NCBI GenBank assembly: GCA_947455145.1
Contig: CANGME010000023.1
Location: 1 to 36,769 of the forward strand
DNA: 36,769 nucleotides
DNA from: Comamonadaceae bacterium
GTDB lineage: Bacteria; Pseudomonadota; Gammaproteobacteria; Burkholderiales; Burkholderiaceae_C
Direction of reading: 5' to 3'
Part shown: positions 25,624 to 34,457 of the stretch, in pieces
Layout of the letters: each line of letters starts with the position of its first letter
How positions within the stretch are numbered: the first letter of the stretch is position 1
Notes under the pieces: model-generated
Told to the model about the DNA's origin: nothing
The model's input: the letters and a program-made list of their open reading frames with translations, nothing else
Database searches by the model: none
Made by a program: the position numbers and the translations under genes

Positions 25624-27006
25624 TTACTGGGCGCTACCAGGGAGCATAGAGGCCGCAGCAGCGAGTTGCTGGCGTGTTGTGACAGCAAAGCGCATGAAAA
25701 GAGGCTTGGTAGCCGCTGAGAGCGGGGTGGTATCGTTTTGGCGGGCTAGGGTGAGCGGGTCTTTATGGACACCGTTAACGCGGAACTCAAAATGCAAATG
25801 GGGGCCAGTAGCCCAACCCGTTGAGCCAACTGCGCCGATGTTTTGGCCTTGGGCAATAGTCTGCCCGCGCTTGACGGCAATGCGGCTTAAATGGGCATAA
25901 ACCGTGGTGTTGTTGCTGCGGTGTTTAATGATGACGACATTGCCAAAACCGTTTTGAACGCCTGCAAAATCAACCACACCATCACCCACGCTGCGCACGG
26001 CGGTGCCCGTGGGGGCCGCGTAATCAACCCCAAGGTGAGCGCGCCAAGTTTGCAAGATGGGGTGAAAGCGCATCTTGAAGCCGCTGGAGACGCGGGAAAA
26101 CTCCATGGGAGAGGCAAGGTAAGCGCGGTGCAGGCTTTGACCGTCTAATGTGTAGTAGCCACCCCGGGGTGCGGGTTGGCCAGCGGTGGCCGGTTCTTGG
26201 AACCATGCTGCTTGCAGGGTCTTGCCTGAGTTAACAAACTCGGCACTCAGCACGCGCCCGGCGCGGAGTTGTTCGCCATCACCCTCTAGCGTTTCATAGA
26301 CGACCGAAAAGCGGTCGCCCTTGCGCAGGGCGCGGTAAAAGTCGATATCGCCTGAGAAAATTTCAGCGATTTGCGTAGCCACGGTGTCAGGCACATTGGC
26401 CTCATCGGTGGCTGCAAACAAGGAGGTGTTGATGATGCCGCTGGCCAGACGTGTGCTGGTGACCAGCGGGGCGGTTTCCAAGCGGGCGCTGAAAGTTGTG
26501 CCGAGTTTTTCAACAACCAAGCGTTTGAAAGTGCCATCAGCGTCTGGGCTCCAGCGGGCGATGAGTTTGAGCAGGGCGTTGGACTCAGAGGCTTCAGCAG
26601 TTAGGTTGCGACCAGCACGGCCCAATAAGGCGAGCCGGGTGATGGGGTCTGTGCGCAAAAAGGCGGCAGCGCTCGGGTCATCAATGCCCAAGCGCGAGAG
26701 CAGAGTGTCTGCGGTGTCGCTAGAGCGGGTGGTGTCAGAGCGAAACAACGTCAGGCGGGTTGTGTCCAGGGTCTCTGCCTGGGCGGCTAGGGACAGGGGC
26801 TGTACCGACTCGCTTATCTCGCGCACGGGCAGCAGCGCTGCATCTGGGGCCAGAGATACTACGGCGGTAGCCACTGCGTAGGCACCGCCGCCGCCGAGGA
26901 GCAGGATCGCACCGACGACGGCGAGAAGTTTGCGTGAGGGCAAACGTGCCATCGTTCTTGCAGAACTCAAAATCTCATCCAACGTGGAAGCGAACGTATT
27001 TTTCAA
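25624..27006 (-). CDS. M23-family (LytM-type) peptidoglycan endopeptidase
   Basis: This 460-residue membrane-anchored protein has a transmembrane segment at about 28-52 (LLAVVGAILLLGGGGAYAV). A long N-terminal region with an OapA/LysM-like middle comes next. The zinc peptidase domain at about 310-410 has HLGVDYAAPTGT (His-x3-Asp) and HLHFEFR (His-x-His). It resembles MepM, which cuts cross-links to let the wall grow. The TTG at 27006 has GAGG nine bases before it; a TTG five codons upstream is also in frame but has no ribosome site. The gene is divergent from tyrS, as in many Burkholderiales, and is followed by anmK. Confidence 0.92.
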   Translation of the reverse strand: MKNTFASTLDEILSSARTMARLPSRKLLAVVGAILLLGGGGAYAVATAVVSLAPDAALLPVREISESVQPLSLAAQAETLDTTRLTLFRSDTTRSSDTADTLLSRLGIDDPSAAAFLRTDPITRLALLGRAGRNLTAEASESNALLKLIARWSPDADGTFKRLVVEKLGTTFSARLETAPLVTSTRLASGIINTSLFAATDEANVPDTVATQIAEIFSGDIDFYRALRKGDRFSVVYETLEGDGEQLRAGRVLSAEFVNSGKTLQAAWFQEPATAGQPAPRGGYYTLDGQSLHRAYLASPMEFSRVSSGFKMRFHPILQTWRAHLGVDYAAPTGTAVRSVGDGVVDFAGVQNGFGNVVIIKHRSNNTTVYAHLSRIAVKRGQTIAQGQNIGAVGSTGWATGPHLHFEFRVNGVHKDPLTLARQNDTTPLSAATKPLFMRFAVTTRQQLAAAASMLPGSAQ

Positions 27007-27145
27007 ACGGGATACCCTCAAAGCTAGGAAACAGCAGTTCCCAAAGCGCGGGGTCTACTGAGGTCAGCGTGCGATTTAAAATCAAGCACATAGAACAACC
27101 GCAAGTATAGCTGCCGCAGCCCCCGCGACACCCGTAAAAACCCCT

Positions 27146-28384
27146 ATGAACCAACGTCAACTAGCCCCTTTTCCTGTAACAGACCGCGTCCGGGAGGCGC
27201 TGGCCGTGAGCTTGCGTGGCTGCGAGGAGTTGATCCCCGAGGACGAGTGGGTCAAAAAACTCGCGCGCTCAGAGGCCACCGGCACGCCGCTGCGCATCAA
27301 GCTGGGCCTGGACCCCACCGCGCCCGACATCCACATTGGCCACACCGTGGTGCTGAACAAAATGCGCCAGTTGCAAGATTTGGGGCACCAGGTGATCTTT
27401 TTGATTGGCGACTTCACCAGCTTGATTGGCGACCCCTCCGGGCGCAACAGCACCCGCCCGCCACTCACGCCCGCGCAAATAAAGCTCAATGCCGAGACCT
27501 ACTACCGTCAAGCCAGTTTGGTGCTGGATCCGGCCCGCACGGAAATTCGTTACAACAGCGAGTGGTGCGAGCCCCTGGGCGCGGTCGGCATGATTCAACT
27601 GGCGTCGCGCTACACGGTGGCGCGCATGATGGAGCGCAATGATTTTCATGACCGTTTCAAGGCCGGTACGCCGATTGCGGTGCATGAGTTTTTGTACCCG
27701 CTGATGCAGGGCTATGACTCGGTGGCGCTCAAATCCGACTTGGAGCTGGGCGGCACGGATCAAAAGTTCAACCTGCTGATGGGCCGCCACCTGCAAGCCG
27801 AATACGGCCAGGAGCCGCAGTGCATTTTGACCATGCCACTGCTCGAAGGGCTGGATGGCGTAGAGAAAATGTCCAAGTCCAAAAACAACTATATCGGCAT
27901 CAGCGAAGACGCCAACACCATGTTCGCCAAGGTGCTGTCGATCTCTGACACGCTGATGTGGCGCTGGTACACCTTGCTGAGCTTTCGCAGCTTGAGCGAG
28001 ATTGAAGACTTGCAGGAACAAGTGGCACAGGGCCGCAACCCCAAAGAAGCCAAGGTGATGCTGGCCAAGGAGATCACGGCGCGTTTTCACTCTGCCGCCG
28101 CCGCCGATGCAGCGGAGCAGGACTTCATCAACCGCTCGCGCGGTGGCATTCCGGATGAAATTCCTGAGGAAACCTTGGCGTTGACAGATGGCCCTATCGG
28201 CATTGGCGCTTTGCTTAAACAAGCCGGTTTGGCGGCGTCCAGCGGTGAGGGCAATCGCCTGATTGACGGCGGCGGTGTGCGGGTGGACGCCAACACGGTG
28301 AGCGACAAGGGCCTCAAGCTGGGCGCTGGCACCTATGTGTTGCAGGTGGGTAAGCGCAAGTTCAAGCGGGTAACTTTGGCTTGA
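27146..28384 (+). CDS. tyrS: Tyrosyl-tRNA synthetase
   Basis: This 412-residue class I synthetase charges tRNA-Tyr. It has HIGH exactly (63-66), LIGDPSGRNSTRP, the tyrosine-pocket region YPLMQGYDSVALKSDLELGGTDQKFN, KMSKS exactly (241-245), and a C-terminal S4 RNA-binding domain (LIDGGGVRVDANTV). It is complete, with an ATG at 27146. The 157 bases that follow (28385-28541) contain no gene I can support. Confidence 0.97.
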   Translation: MNQRQLAPFPVTDRVREALAVSLRGCEELIPEDEWVKKLARSEATGTPLRIKLGLDPTAPDIHIGHTVVLNKMRQLQDLGHQVIFLIGDFTSLIGDPSGRNSTRPPLTPAQIKLNAETYYRQASLVLDPARTEIRYNSEWCEPLGAVGMIQLASRYTVARMMERNDFHDRFKAGTPIAVHEFLYPLMQGYDSVALKSDLELGGTDQKFNLLMGRHLQAEYGQEPQCILTMPLLEGLDGVEKMSKSKNNYIGISEDANTMFAKVLSISDTLMWRWYTLLSFRSLSEIEDLQEQVAQGRNPKEAKVMLAKEITARFHSAAAADAAEQDFINRSRGGIPDEIPEETLALTDGPIGIGALLKQAGLAASSGEGNRLIDGGGVRVDANTVSDKGLKLGAGTYVLQVGKRKFKRVTLA

Positions 28385-28541
28385 TTTTCCCTTCATGCAT
28401 TGGGGCTTTTGTACCTGTCTCGCGCTGCTGGGTGGGCGGGCCGCTGCTTCTGGTGCTTGCGCCCGGATGCCCAGACCACCAGCCTGCGGGGGGCTTCACG
28501 TGCCGTGGCGGAGCAAGCCAAAGCACAGGTCGCCTAGTGGG

Positions 28542-28871
28542 CTACTCAAAAAGTTCAGCATGCGTGCCAGCCCGCACAAAAACAACCAAGCCATGTTTCC
28601 CGATGTCCTCCAATTTGTAGGCCAGCAGGAAGTCGCCGCCGATATGGCATTCGCGGTGGCCTTGCCAGTCGCCGCCCAAAGGGTGATCGAGCCACTCTGG
28701 GCCTAGCGGGGCATTGTTGGCAATCAACAGCAACATGGCCTCTTTTAGCTGATGCATGTTGTAGCGACCTGCGTGGGACAGTCGCTCCCAATCCTTGAGA
28801 AAGGCTTTTGTGTAGTTCGCCGCTCTGGGCAGTGGGGTGCGTTTACTTGCGGCTGTTTTTTTCGAGGTCAT
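28542..28871 (-). CDS. YafQ-family mRNA interferase toxin
   Basis: This 109-residue RelE-superfamily toxin has ANYTKAFLKDWERL, then LLLIANNAPLGPEWLDHPLGGDWQGHRECHIGGDFLLAYKL and GTHAELF at the end. The three histidines of the YafQ active site are kept (in DHPL, CHIGGD and GTHAEL) as is the Asp. The Trp after that Asp in E. coli YafQ is Phe here. The ATG at 28871 overlaps the antitoxin gene by 29 bases; a longer frame upstream lies wholly inside the antitoxin gene. Confidence 0.88.
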   Translation of the reverse strand: MTSKKTAASKRTPLPRAANYTKAFLKDWERLSHAGRYNMHQLKEAMLLLIANNAPLGPEWLDHPLGGDWQGHRECHIGGDFLLAYKLEDIGKHGLVVFVRAGTHAELFE

Positions 28872-29121
28872 CGAACAGCTCGGCAGCAGTGCTAAAGCGC
28901 GCACGGTGCGCGTGGGTCATTTCATCGGCCTCGGCCATAGCGTCACGAGTGGTGGCGTTGGGTGCCTTGATGGCGAATGGCATTTGCTTGTCCGCGACGA
29001 CACGCATTAAAAAAACGCGAACCGCATCAGAGACCGTCAAACCCATTTCAGCCAGCGTCTGTGCGGCCTGTGTTTTGAGTTGCTCGTCCAAGCGGACGTG
29101 AACCATGGTGGTGGTGCTCAT
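28843..29121 (-). CDS. DinJ/RelB-family antitoxin
   Basis: This 92-residue ribbon-helix-helix antitoxin begins MSTTTMVHVRLDEQLKTQAA, then TLAEMGLTVSDAVRVFLMRVV, the DinJ/RelB pattern. The toxin-binding tail is helical. The ATG at 29121 has AAGGA nine bases before it; an open extension upstream lacks similarity. It precedes and overlaps the YafQ-type toxin gene, so this pair looks complete. Confidence 0.9.
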   Translation of the reverse strand: MSTTTMVHVRLDEQLKTQAAQTLAEMGLTVSDAVRVFLMRVVADKQMPFAIKAPNATTRDAMAEADEMTHAHRARFSTAAELFDDLEKNSRK

Positions 29122-29200
29122 CGTGATTTTCCTTTGGGATTGAGATACATTGTATCGCCTCTCCTTGCCCCAGCACCTAGGATGAGGGGCGGACACATGC

Positions 29201-30991
29201 TCAAGCAGCAGCCAACCAGCGACCAACCCCCTGCGCATCGCGCACAACCAGCCGCCATGTCGTCACGGCCTTGGGCAGCGTCAACAGCAGTTGCACCAGA
29301 CGTTTATCACGGGCGACCAGTGCTTTGACTTTGTTGTGTTTTCCTGCATACAGCGGCAGCTCATCAAGCTTCGTCATGCGCCAGCTTTGTGCAGCACGAC
29401 CCGCGCCCACTTCCAGCCCCAGCCATTCATCGCCCGCCGCAAACCCAGCTCGTTCGGCTGCACCACCGCGCAACACGGTTTTGATTTGGAGCGCTCCGTC
29501 TTCGCTAACGCGCAGACCCAGTTGCTGGGCCAACTGCGCGGGCTCTTCCAAAATCGTCAGACCGTGCTTTTCCAGCAGCTCACGCAAAGGCAGCTCGTCG
29601 GTGCTGTGAACCCATTGGGCTATCTCTTTGGCAAAAGAGCGCCCGGTCAACGTTTGCAACACCGCCAGTAAATCGGCCTCAGTCAGTGGCCCACCCTGGC
29701 AGCGCTGCCATAGGGCGCGCATCACGTCGTCCAGCGTGTGTGGGCCTTGCGCACGCAGCGTCAAGTCGAGGCACAGGGCCACGAGTGAGCCTTTGGTGTA
29801 GTAGCTCACCGTGGCGTTGGGGGTGTTCTCGTCTTGCCGGTAGTACTTGACCCAGGCGTCAAAGCTGGACTGCGCGACCGATTGCACTGCACGCCCCGGG
29901 GTTTGCAAAACCTGGTTGATGGCCTTGTTCAGCAGCTTGAGGTAGCCCGCATCGTCAATCAGGCCTGCGCGACGCAGCAGCAGATCATCGTAGTAGCTGG
30001 TGAAGCCTTCAAAAAACCACAGCAGCGGCGTGTAGTTTTCGCGCGTGTAGTCGATCTGGGTGAGCTCTATCGGGCGCAGGCGCTTGACGTTCCAGGTGTG
30101 AAAGTACTCGTGGCTGATGAGTCCCAGCAGGGTGGTGTAGCCCTCGGTGAGTTTGTCGTTGCCCAGGCGCGGCAGGTCTTTGCGGGTGCAGATGAGGGCG
30201 GTGGAGTTGCGGTGCTCCAGGCCGCCATAACCGTCATGCGTGGCGTTGAGCATGAAGAGGTAATTGGCGTGCGGTGGTTTGCGGCCCCCGCGCTTGCCCG
30301 CATCAGCGCCGTGCCAGAAGCGGATTTCGGTTTCACAAATTTTTTGCGTGTCGGCCAAGAGCCGCTCACCATCAAACGAGGCGGGGGCACCGGCCACCAC
30401 AAAGCGGTGCGGCACACCGCAGGCGGTGAAGGTGCCGCTCCAAAAAGTGCCCATCTCCAAGGGGCCATCCACCAGCGCGTCGTAGCTGCTGGCGCGGTAC
30501 GTGCCAAAACCACGGCGCGTTATTTTTTGCGGCGTCAGGCCTGTGGCCACCGACCAATCGGCCATGGCGGAACTGGTGATTAACTCCACTGTGTGGTGCG
30601 TGTCCTCTTGCCCTTCAACACGCAAAAACAAACTGGTGCCGTTGAAGAACCCGCGTGCGGCATCCAGCCACGCGGTGCGCACGGAATTGTCGAAGGCATA
30701 GACTTGGTAGCGCAGCACCAAGGGCTGATCGGCGGCGCAATCCACTTGCCAACTGCATTTGTCGAGTTGCTGCAAGGCTACCGCGCGTCGGCCTTGCCTT
30801 GCGCCCAGCCCTTGCAGATTTTTGGAGAACTCACGTACCAAGTAGCTGCCCGGAATCCAGACCGGTAGCGACACGCGTTGCTGCGCGAGAGGTTTTGCGA
30901 TGGTGAGCGTCACCTCAAATAGGTGCGCGAAAAGATTGGCCACCGCCACGCGGTAGTGGATGGCGGCGTTCGTGCTTGATTGTTCCGTCAT
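29201..30991 (-). CDS. M61-family metallopeptidase with PDZ domain
   Basis: This 596-residue protein has an N-terminal beta domain, the substrate-site segment GYGGLEHRNS (about 254-263), and the zinc motif HEYFH (294-298) with the third ligand Glu328 in FFEGFTSYYDD. A PDZ domain lies at about 480-565 (QLGLRVSEDGALQIKTVLRG). Members of M61 are glycyl/alanyl aminopeptidases. No signal peptide is seen, so a cytoplasmic location is likely. It is third in the minus-strand run ubiquinone hydroxylase-dsbC-M61, 24 bases after dsbC. Confidence 0.93.
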   Translation of the reverse strand: MTEQSSTNAAIHYRVAVANLFAHLFEVTLTIAKPLAQQRVSLPVWIPGSYLVREFSKNLQGLGARQGRRAVALQQLDKCSWQVDCAADQPLVLRYQVYAFDNSVRTAWLDAARGFFNGTSLFLRVEGQEDTHHTVELITSSAMADWSVATGLTPQKITRRGFGTYRASSYDALVDGPLEMGTFWSGTFTACGVPHRFVVAGAPASFDGERLLADTQKICETEIRFWHGADAGKRGGRKPPHANYLFMLNATHDGYGGLEHRNSTALICTRKDLPRLGNDKLTEGYTTLLGLISHEYFHTWNVKRLRPIELTQIDYTRENYTPLLWFFEGFTSYYDDLLLRRAGLIDDAGYLKLLNKAINQVLQTPGRAVQSVAQSSFDAWVKYYRQDENTPNATVSYYTKGSLVALCLDLTLRAQGPHTLDDVMRALWQRCQGGPLTEADLLAVLQTLTGRSFAKEIAQWVHSTDELPLRELLEKHGLTILEEPAQLAQQLGLRVSEDGALQIKTVLRGGAAERAGFAAGDEWLGLEVGAGRAAQSWRMTKLDELPLYAGKHNKVKALVARDKRLVQLLLTLPKAVTTWRLVVRDAQGVGRWLAAA

Positions 30992-31015
30992 GGCTGATGG
31001 GGCAGTCAGGGCGGC

Positions 31016-31726
31016 TTATTTGATGTCGGTCAAGTACTTCTCAATCTGCTGTGCGTTGATGGCACCGGGTACGCGTGAGCCGTCGGCAAAGATCAGCGTG
31101 GGCGTGCCGGTGATCTTGTGTTTTTTACCCAGCTCAACATTGCGTGCAATGGCCGTTGAGTCGCAATTGGCGGTGGCCGGGGTTTGCTCGCGCAGCATCC
31201 AGTCTTGCCAGCTTTTGGCCTTGTCTTTGGCGCACCAAATGTTCTTGGATTTGTCGGTGGAATCGGGGCTCAAGATGGGGTAGAGAAAGGTGTGGATGGT
31301 GACGTTGGTGACCTTCTCCAGGTCGCGCTCAAAGCGTTTGCAGTAGCCGCAGTTGGGGTCTTCAAACACGGCCAGCTTGCGCTTGCCATTGCCGCGCACC
31401 ACGGTGAAAGCGTCTTTGAGTGGGAGCGAATCAAAGCTCACGGCGGTCAGCTTGTCGATGCGCTCTTCGGTCAGGTTGCGGCGCTGGCGGGTGTCGATGA
31501 TCTGGCCTTGAATCAGAAAATTGGCTTCGGCATCGGTGTAGAAAATCTCGGTGCCATTGACGCGAACCTCATACAAATTGGCGAGCGGGGTTTTGCTGAT
31601 CTCGTCGATTTTTTGCAACTGAGGCACACGCTCGGCCAGGTTTTTGCGAATTGCAGCTTCTTGGGCGCTGGCACTCAGGCACAGCAAGGTCAGGGTGCTG
31701 ACGAATAGGGTTTTAAAAAATGTCAT
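31016..31726 (-). CDS. dsbC: Thiol:disulfide isomerase DsbC
   Basis: This 236-residue periplasmic protein corrects wrong disulfides. The signal peptide ends SASA (about 21). The N-terminal dimer domain spans about 22-80 and the thioredoxin domain carries the active site CGYC (Cys126, Cys129) in FEDPNCGYC. A structural pair is formed by Cys165 and Cys188. The cis-proline loop is ITGTPTLIF. It lies 21 bases after the hydroxylase gene. The length equals that of typical DsbC. Confidence 0.95.
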   Translation of the reverse strand: MTFFKTLFVSTLTLLCLSASAQEAAIRKNLAERVPQLQKIDEISKTPLANLYEVRVNGTEIFYTDAEANFLIQGQIIDTRQRRNLTEERIDKLTAVSFDSLPLKDAFTVVRGNGKRKLAVFEDPNCGYCKRFERDLEKVTNVTIHTFLYPILSPDSTDKSKNIWCAKDKAKSWQDWMLREQTPATANCDSTAIARNVELGKKHKITGTPTLIFADGSRVPGAINAQQIEKYLTDIK

Positions 31727-31747
31727 GAGGTGTCCGTTGATGTCCGT

Positions 31748-32878
31748 TTAAAAATTCATGGCCCGCTTGGCCATCCATTGCTTGAGAAAACCGCTTCGCT
31801 CCACCAGGTTCATACCCCAGTTGCGCAGGCTGGGGCTCATCTGGTCACTTTGTGAGAACAGCCATTGCAGGCCATCCGTGCCCGTTTGCATCGTCACGAT
31901 GCCGGCCTTGCGAGACCGCTCGTACTGGCGCAGTAGTTTTGCGTCACCCACAGCGCGCCAGTCCTCGCGCGCATGCAGCAGACGGGCCAGCTCGGCCACA
32001 TCGGCCAAGCCCAGGTTCAAGCCCTGCCCGGCAAGCGGGTGCACGGTGTGGGCGGCGTCACCCGCCAGTGCCCAGGGGCCTAGGTCTTTGTGGCGTCCTA
32101 CCCAGTGATTGGCTTGGGATTTTTGCAAAGGCCAAGTCACCCGCTCACTGCACAGTGTCAATGCGCCCAAGCTGCTGTGACTCACGGTTTGCAGTGCCTC
32201 ACAAAATTCTGACTCACTGGCCTGCGCCCATTGCGCTGCATGCTCAGGAGTGACTGACCACACCACGGCCACAGAGTTCCCCTGTTCGCCGTCCAGCGGC
32301 AATAAAGCCAGAACTTCGCCGTTTGAAAACCATTGCCGCGCCACTTGGCCATGGGGTTTCTCACACGTAAGTCGGGCCGCGATGGCGTGTTGCGCGTAGG
32401 CGAAGGTTTCAAACTCCACGCCCAGCTCGTCTCGCGTGGTGCTGGCCTTGCCCTCGCACACCACGGTCAGCGCAGCGGGCTGGGGTGCGCTTAACCATTC
32501 GATCTGGGGGGAGAAGCGCATGGCTTCTTTGAGTTGCGATTGCAGCGCTGTGGCATCGACAATCCAGGCCAGCGCGTCGGCATGGTTTTGCGCCGCATCG
32601 AAAGTGACTTCTCCTTGTCGGTCACCTTGAATCTGCATGCGCTGAACGGGTGTGGCTAGACCGGGCGCGGGCCAGCAGCGCAGTTCTTCCAGCAGTTTTT
32701 TAGAAGCGCGGTTGAGTGCGTAAGCCCGCACATCGGCTCGCGTAGAGGGTTCTGTTGCCTGCGTGTGAGCGGGGGGTGTCACCACGCCGACACGCAAACG
32801 CTCACGCGCCAACAGCAGGGCCAGCGTGCAGCCCACAATGCCGTCGCCGCGAATACAGATGTCCAAGGGAAGTGCCAT
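31748..32878 (-). CDS. FAD-dependent UbiH/UbiF-type hydroxylase
   Basis: This 376-residue flavoprotein of the ubiquinone-biosynthesis hydroxylase family has an FAD loop GDGIVG (11-16), a central substrate domain, and the second FAD motif WALAGDAAHTVHPLAGQGLNLG (about 270-291). It should hydroxylate the ring of a ubiquinone precursor; which position (UbiH, UbiF or UbiI role) cannot be told from this sequence alone. It heads the operon with dsbC and the M61 peptidase and is divergent from the MOSC gene. Confidence 0.88.
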   Translation of the reverse strand: MALPLDICIRGDGIVGCTLALLLARERLRVGVVTPPAHTQATEPSTRADVRAYALNRASKKLLEELRCWPAPGLATPVQRMQIQGDRQGEVTFDAAQNHADALAWIVDATALQSQLKEAMRFSPQIEWLSAPQPAALTVVCEGKASTTRDELGVEFETFAYAQHAIAARLTCEKPHGQVARQWFSNGEVLALLPLDGEQGNSVAVVWSVTPEHAAQWAQASESEFCEALQTVSHSSLGALTLCSERVTWPLQKSQANHWVGRHKDLGPWALAGDAAHTVHPLAGQGLNLGLADVAELARLLHAREDWRAVGDAKLLRQYERSRKAGIVTMQTGTDGLQWLFSQSDQMSPSLRNWGMNLVERSGFLKQWMAKRAMNF

Positions 32879-32939
32879 ATGTCGATTGTAGAAGGCAGGG
32901 CAGAATGCAGCTTGACTTCAATTTTTAGAAAGCCCTGTT

Positions 32940-33848
32940 GTGAGTGATTCTTTGACAAGCCCGCGTGATGTGCAGGCCACGATTGCCCGCCTGTTTGTGT
33001 ACCCGGTCAAATCTTGCGCGGGCATTGAGGTGCAAGAAGCCGTGTTGACCGAAACCGGGCTGGACTTGGACCGCGCCTGGATGGTGGTGGACACAGCGGG
33101 CGAGTTTGTGACCCAGCGCCAGCTGCCCCGCATGGCGCTGATTCAGCCGCAGCTCAAGCTGTCCGAGATGATCTTGCGCGCACCCGGCATGTTGGCCCTG
33201 CACTTGGCCATTGACGGCGTAGAGCAGCCCGTGCGCGTCAAAGTGTGGAGCGACGAGGTGAGCGCCTACGACATGGGCGACATCGCCGCGCAATGGTTCA
33301 CTGACTTTTTGTCTTTGTCGGCTGACGGCCTGCCCACCTCACAAGCCACCCAATACCGTTTGACTCGCTTTGACCCGGAGCAAACGCGCCTGTCCAATCT
33401 GCAATGGACGGACGGAGTGGAAGCCCCAAACCAGTTCGCCGATGGCTATGCGGCCTTGGTGCTGGGCCAGGCCTCGCTGGATGAATTCAACACCCGCTTG
33501 CAGGCCGCCGGGCACGCCGCAGTGGGCGTGCAGCGATTTCGCCCCAATATTGTTCTGGCAGGTTTGCAAGCGCATGATGAAGACCGGCTGGGCACATTGC
33601 ACATTAGCACGCAGGAAGGTGAGGCACTGCTTAAACCTGTCAAACCTTGCCCGCGTTGCCCCATACCCAACATCGACCCCGCCACGGCATTGAGCAGCCC
33701 CGAGGTGGGTGATGCCCTGCAAAGTTACCGTCGAGATGCGCGGCTGGACGGTGCCGTCACCTTCGGGATGAACGCCATTGTGTTGGCGGGCGCGGACACG
33801 GTCTTGCGGGTTGGGCAGACGGTGAGTGCGAACATCAACTTTGGGTAA
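32940..33848 (+). CDS. MOSC-domain protein (YcbX-like)
   Basis: This 302-residue protein begins with a beta-barrel domain (IARLFVYPVKSCAGIEVQEA, LDLDRAWMVVD). A MOSC domain follows at about 150-295, with GVQRFRPNIVLAG and KPCPRCPIPNID, the conserved cysteine region that holds the molybdenum cofactor. Relatives reduce N-hydroxylated compounds. The start is GTG at 32940; the gap to the divergent hydroxylase is 61 bases. Confidence 0.9.
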   Translation: MSDSLTSPRDVQATIARLFVYPVKSCAGIEVQEAVLTETGLDLDRAWMVVDTAGEFVTQRQLPRMALIQPQLKLSEMILRAPGMLALHLAIDGVEQPVRVKVWSDEVSAYDMGDIAAQWFTDFLSLSADGLPTSQATQYRLTRFDPEQTRLSNLQWTDGVEAPNQFADGYAALVLGQASLDEFNTRLQAAGHAAVGVQRFRPNIVLAGLQAHDEDRLGTLHISTQEGEALLKPVKPCPRCPIPNIDPATALSSPEVGDALQSYRRDARLDGAVTFGMNAIVLAGADTVLRVGQTVSANINFG

Positions 33849-33925
33849 GACGTTCACGGTTAGTTTGACCCATGAGAGGGATGGGTTACCGGGACATTTC
33901 AGTAGGTAAAAAGTTAAGGATTTGT

Positions 33926-34282
33926 ATGGATTTCGAAGGTATTTTTAAACAATACTGGCCCTTAATGGCTCTGGCATTGTGGTTTGGGTACAAGTGGTGG
34001 AATGCCAGGCGAGTCAGGGCCATGCTGCCAGCGCTCAAGAAGAGCGGCGCCACCTTGGTGGATGTCCGGTCAGCTGCGGAGTACGCCAGCGGGAGCGCCC
34101 CAGGGACGATCAATATTCCTCTACAAGAGCTGGGCAGCAGGCTGGGTGAGATACCCAAATCTGCTCCGGTTGTCCTCTGCTGTGCCAGTGGAACACGTAG
34201 CGGAATGGCAAAGATGATGCTGAAGAAGCACGGTTATCAGCAGGTCTTCAATATCGGGGCCTGGGGCAATTTCTTGCGCTGA
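33926..34282 (+). CDS. Membrane-anchored rhodanese-like protein
   Basis: This 118-residue protein has an N-terminal membrane segment (PLMALALWFGYKWW, about 10-23) and a single rhodanese domain: LVDVRSAAEYASG, then GTINIPLQEL, and an active loop CASGTRS with the catalytic Cys. Such proteins transfer sulfane sulfur. The frame extends 18 codons upstream, but the ATG at 33926 has AAGGA five bases before it. Confidence 0.88.
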   Translation: MDFEGIFKQYWPLMALALWFGYKWWNARRVRAMLPALKKSGATLVDVRSAAEYASGSAPGTINIPLQELGSRLGEIPKSAPVVLCCASGTRSGMAKMMLKKHGYQQVFNIGAWGNFLR

Positions 34283-34422
34283 ACTTAATACATGGGATCC
34301 GCTGATCGGATGCCACCACCAAGCCCATTGGTCGTCTTGCGCAAGCTCGCAAGCGCCTGAGCGGGACCCAAGGGTGACGAGAGCTTTAAGTCATCATCCG
34401 TCAATATTTAGAACTACAGGCC

Positions 34423-34450
34423 TTGATAAATTAGGGTAAACCCTTATAAT
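34423..34450 (+). promoter_or_regulatory. Strong promoter abutting a start codon
   Basis: TTGATA (34423-34428) and TATAAT (34445-34450) are separated by 16 bases. Transcription would begin at about 34457-34458, at or one base before the GNAT start codon, implying a leaderless mRNA. Confidence 0.7.
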
Positions 34451-34457
34451 CAAAGGT

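Noticed and set aside
27269-28396. A 375-codon minus-strand frame opposite tyrS
   Set aside because: It is a shadow caused by high GC in the third codon position; tyrS is unmistakable on the plus strand.
28385-28541. Possible remnant gene after tyrS (frame ending SRAVAEQAKAQVA)
   Set aside because: Too short, no recognisable family and no ribosome site; left unannotated.
34283-34422. Palindrome CTTGCGCAAG and nearby GC-rich repeats before the GNAT gene
   Set aside because: Short and without a T-run or matching partner; may be chance in GC-rich DNA.
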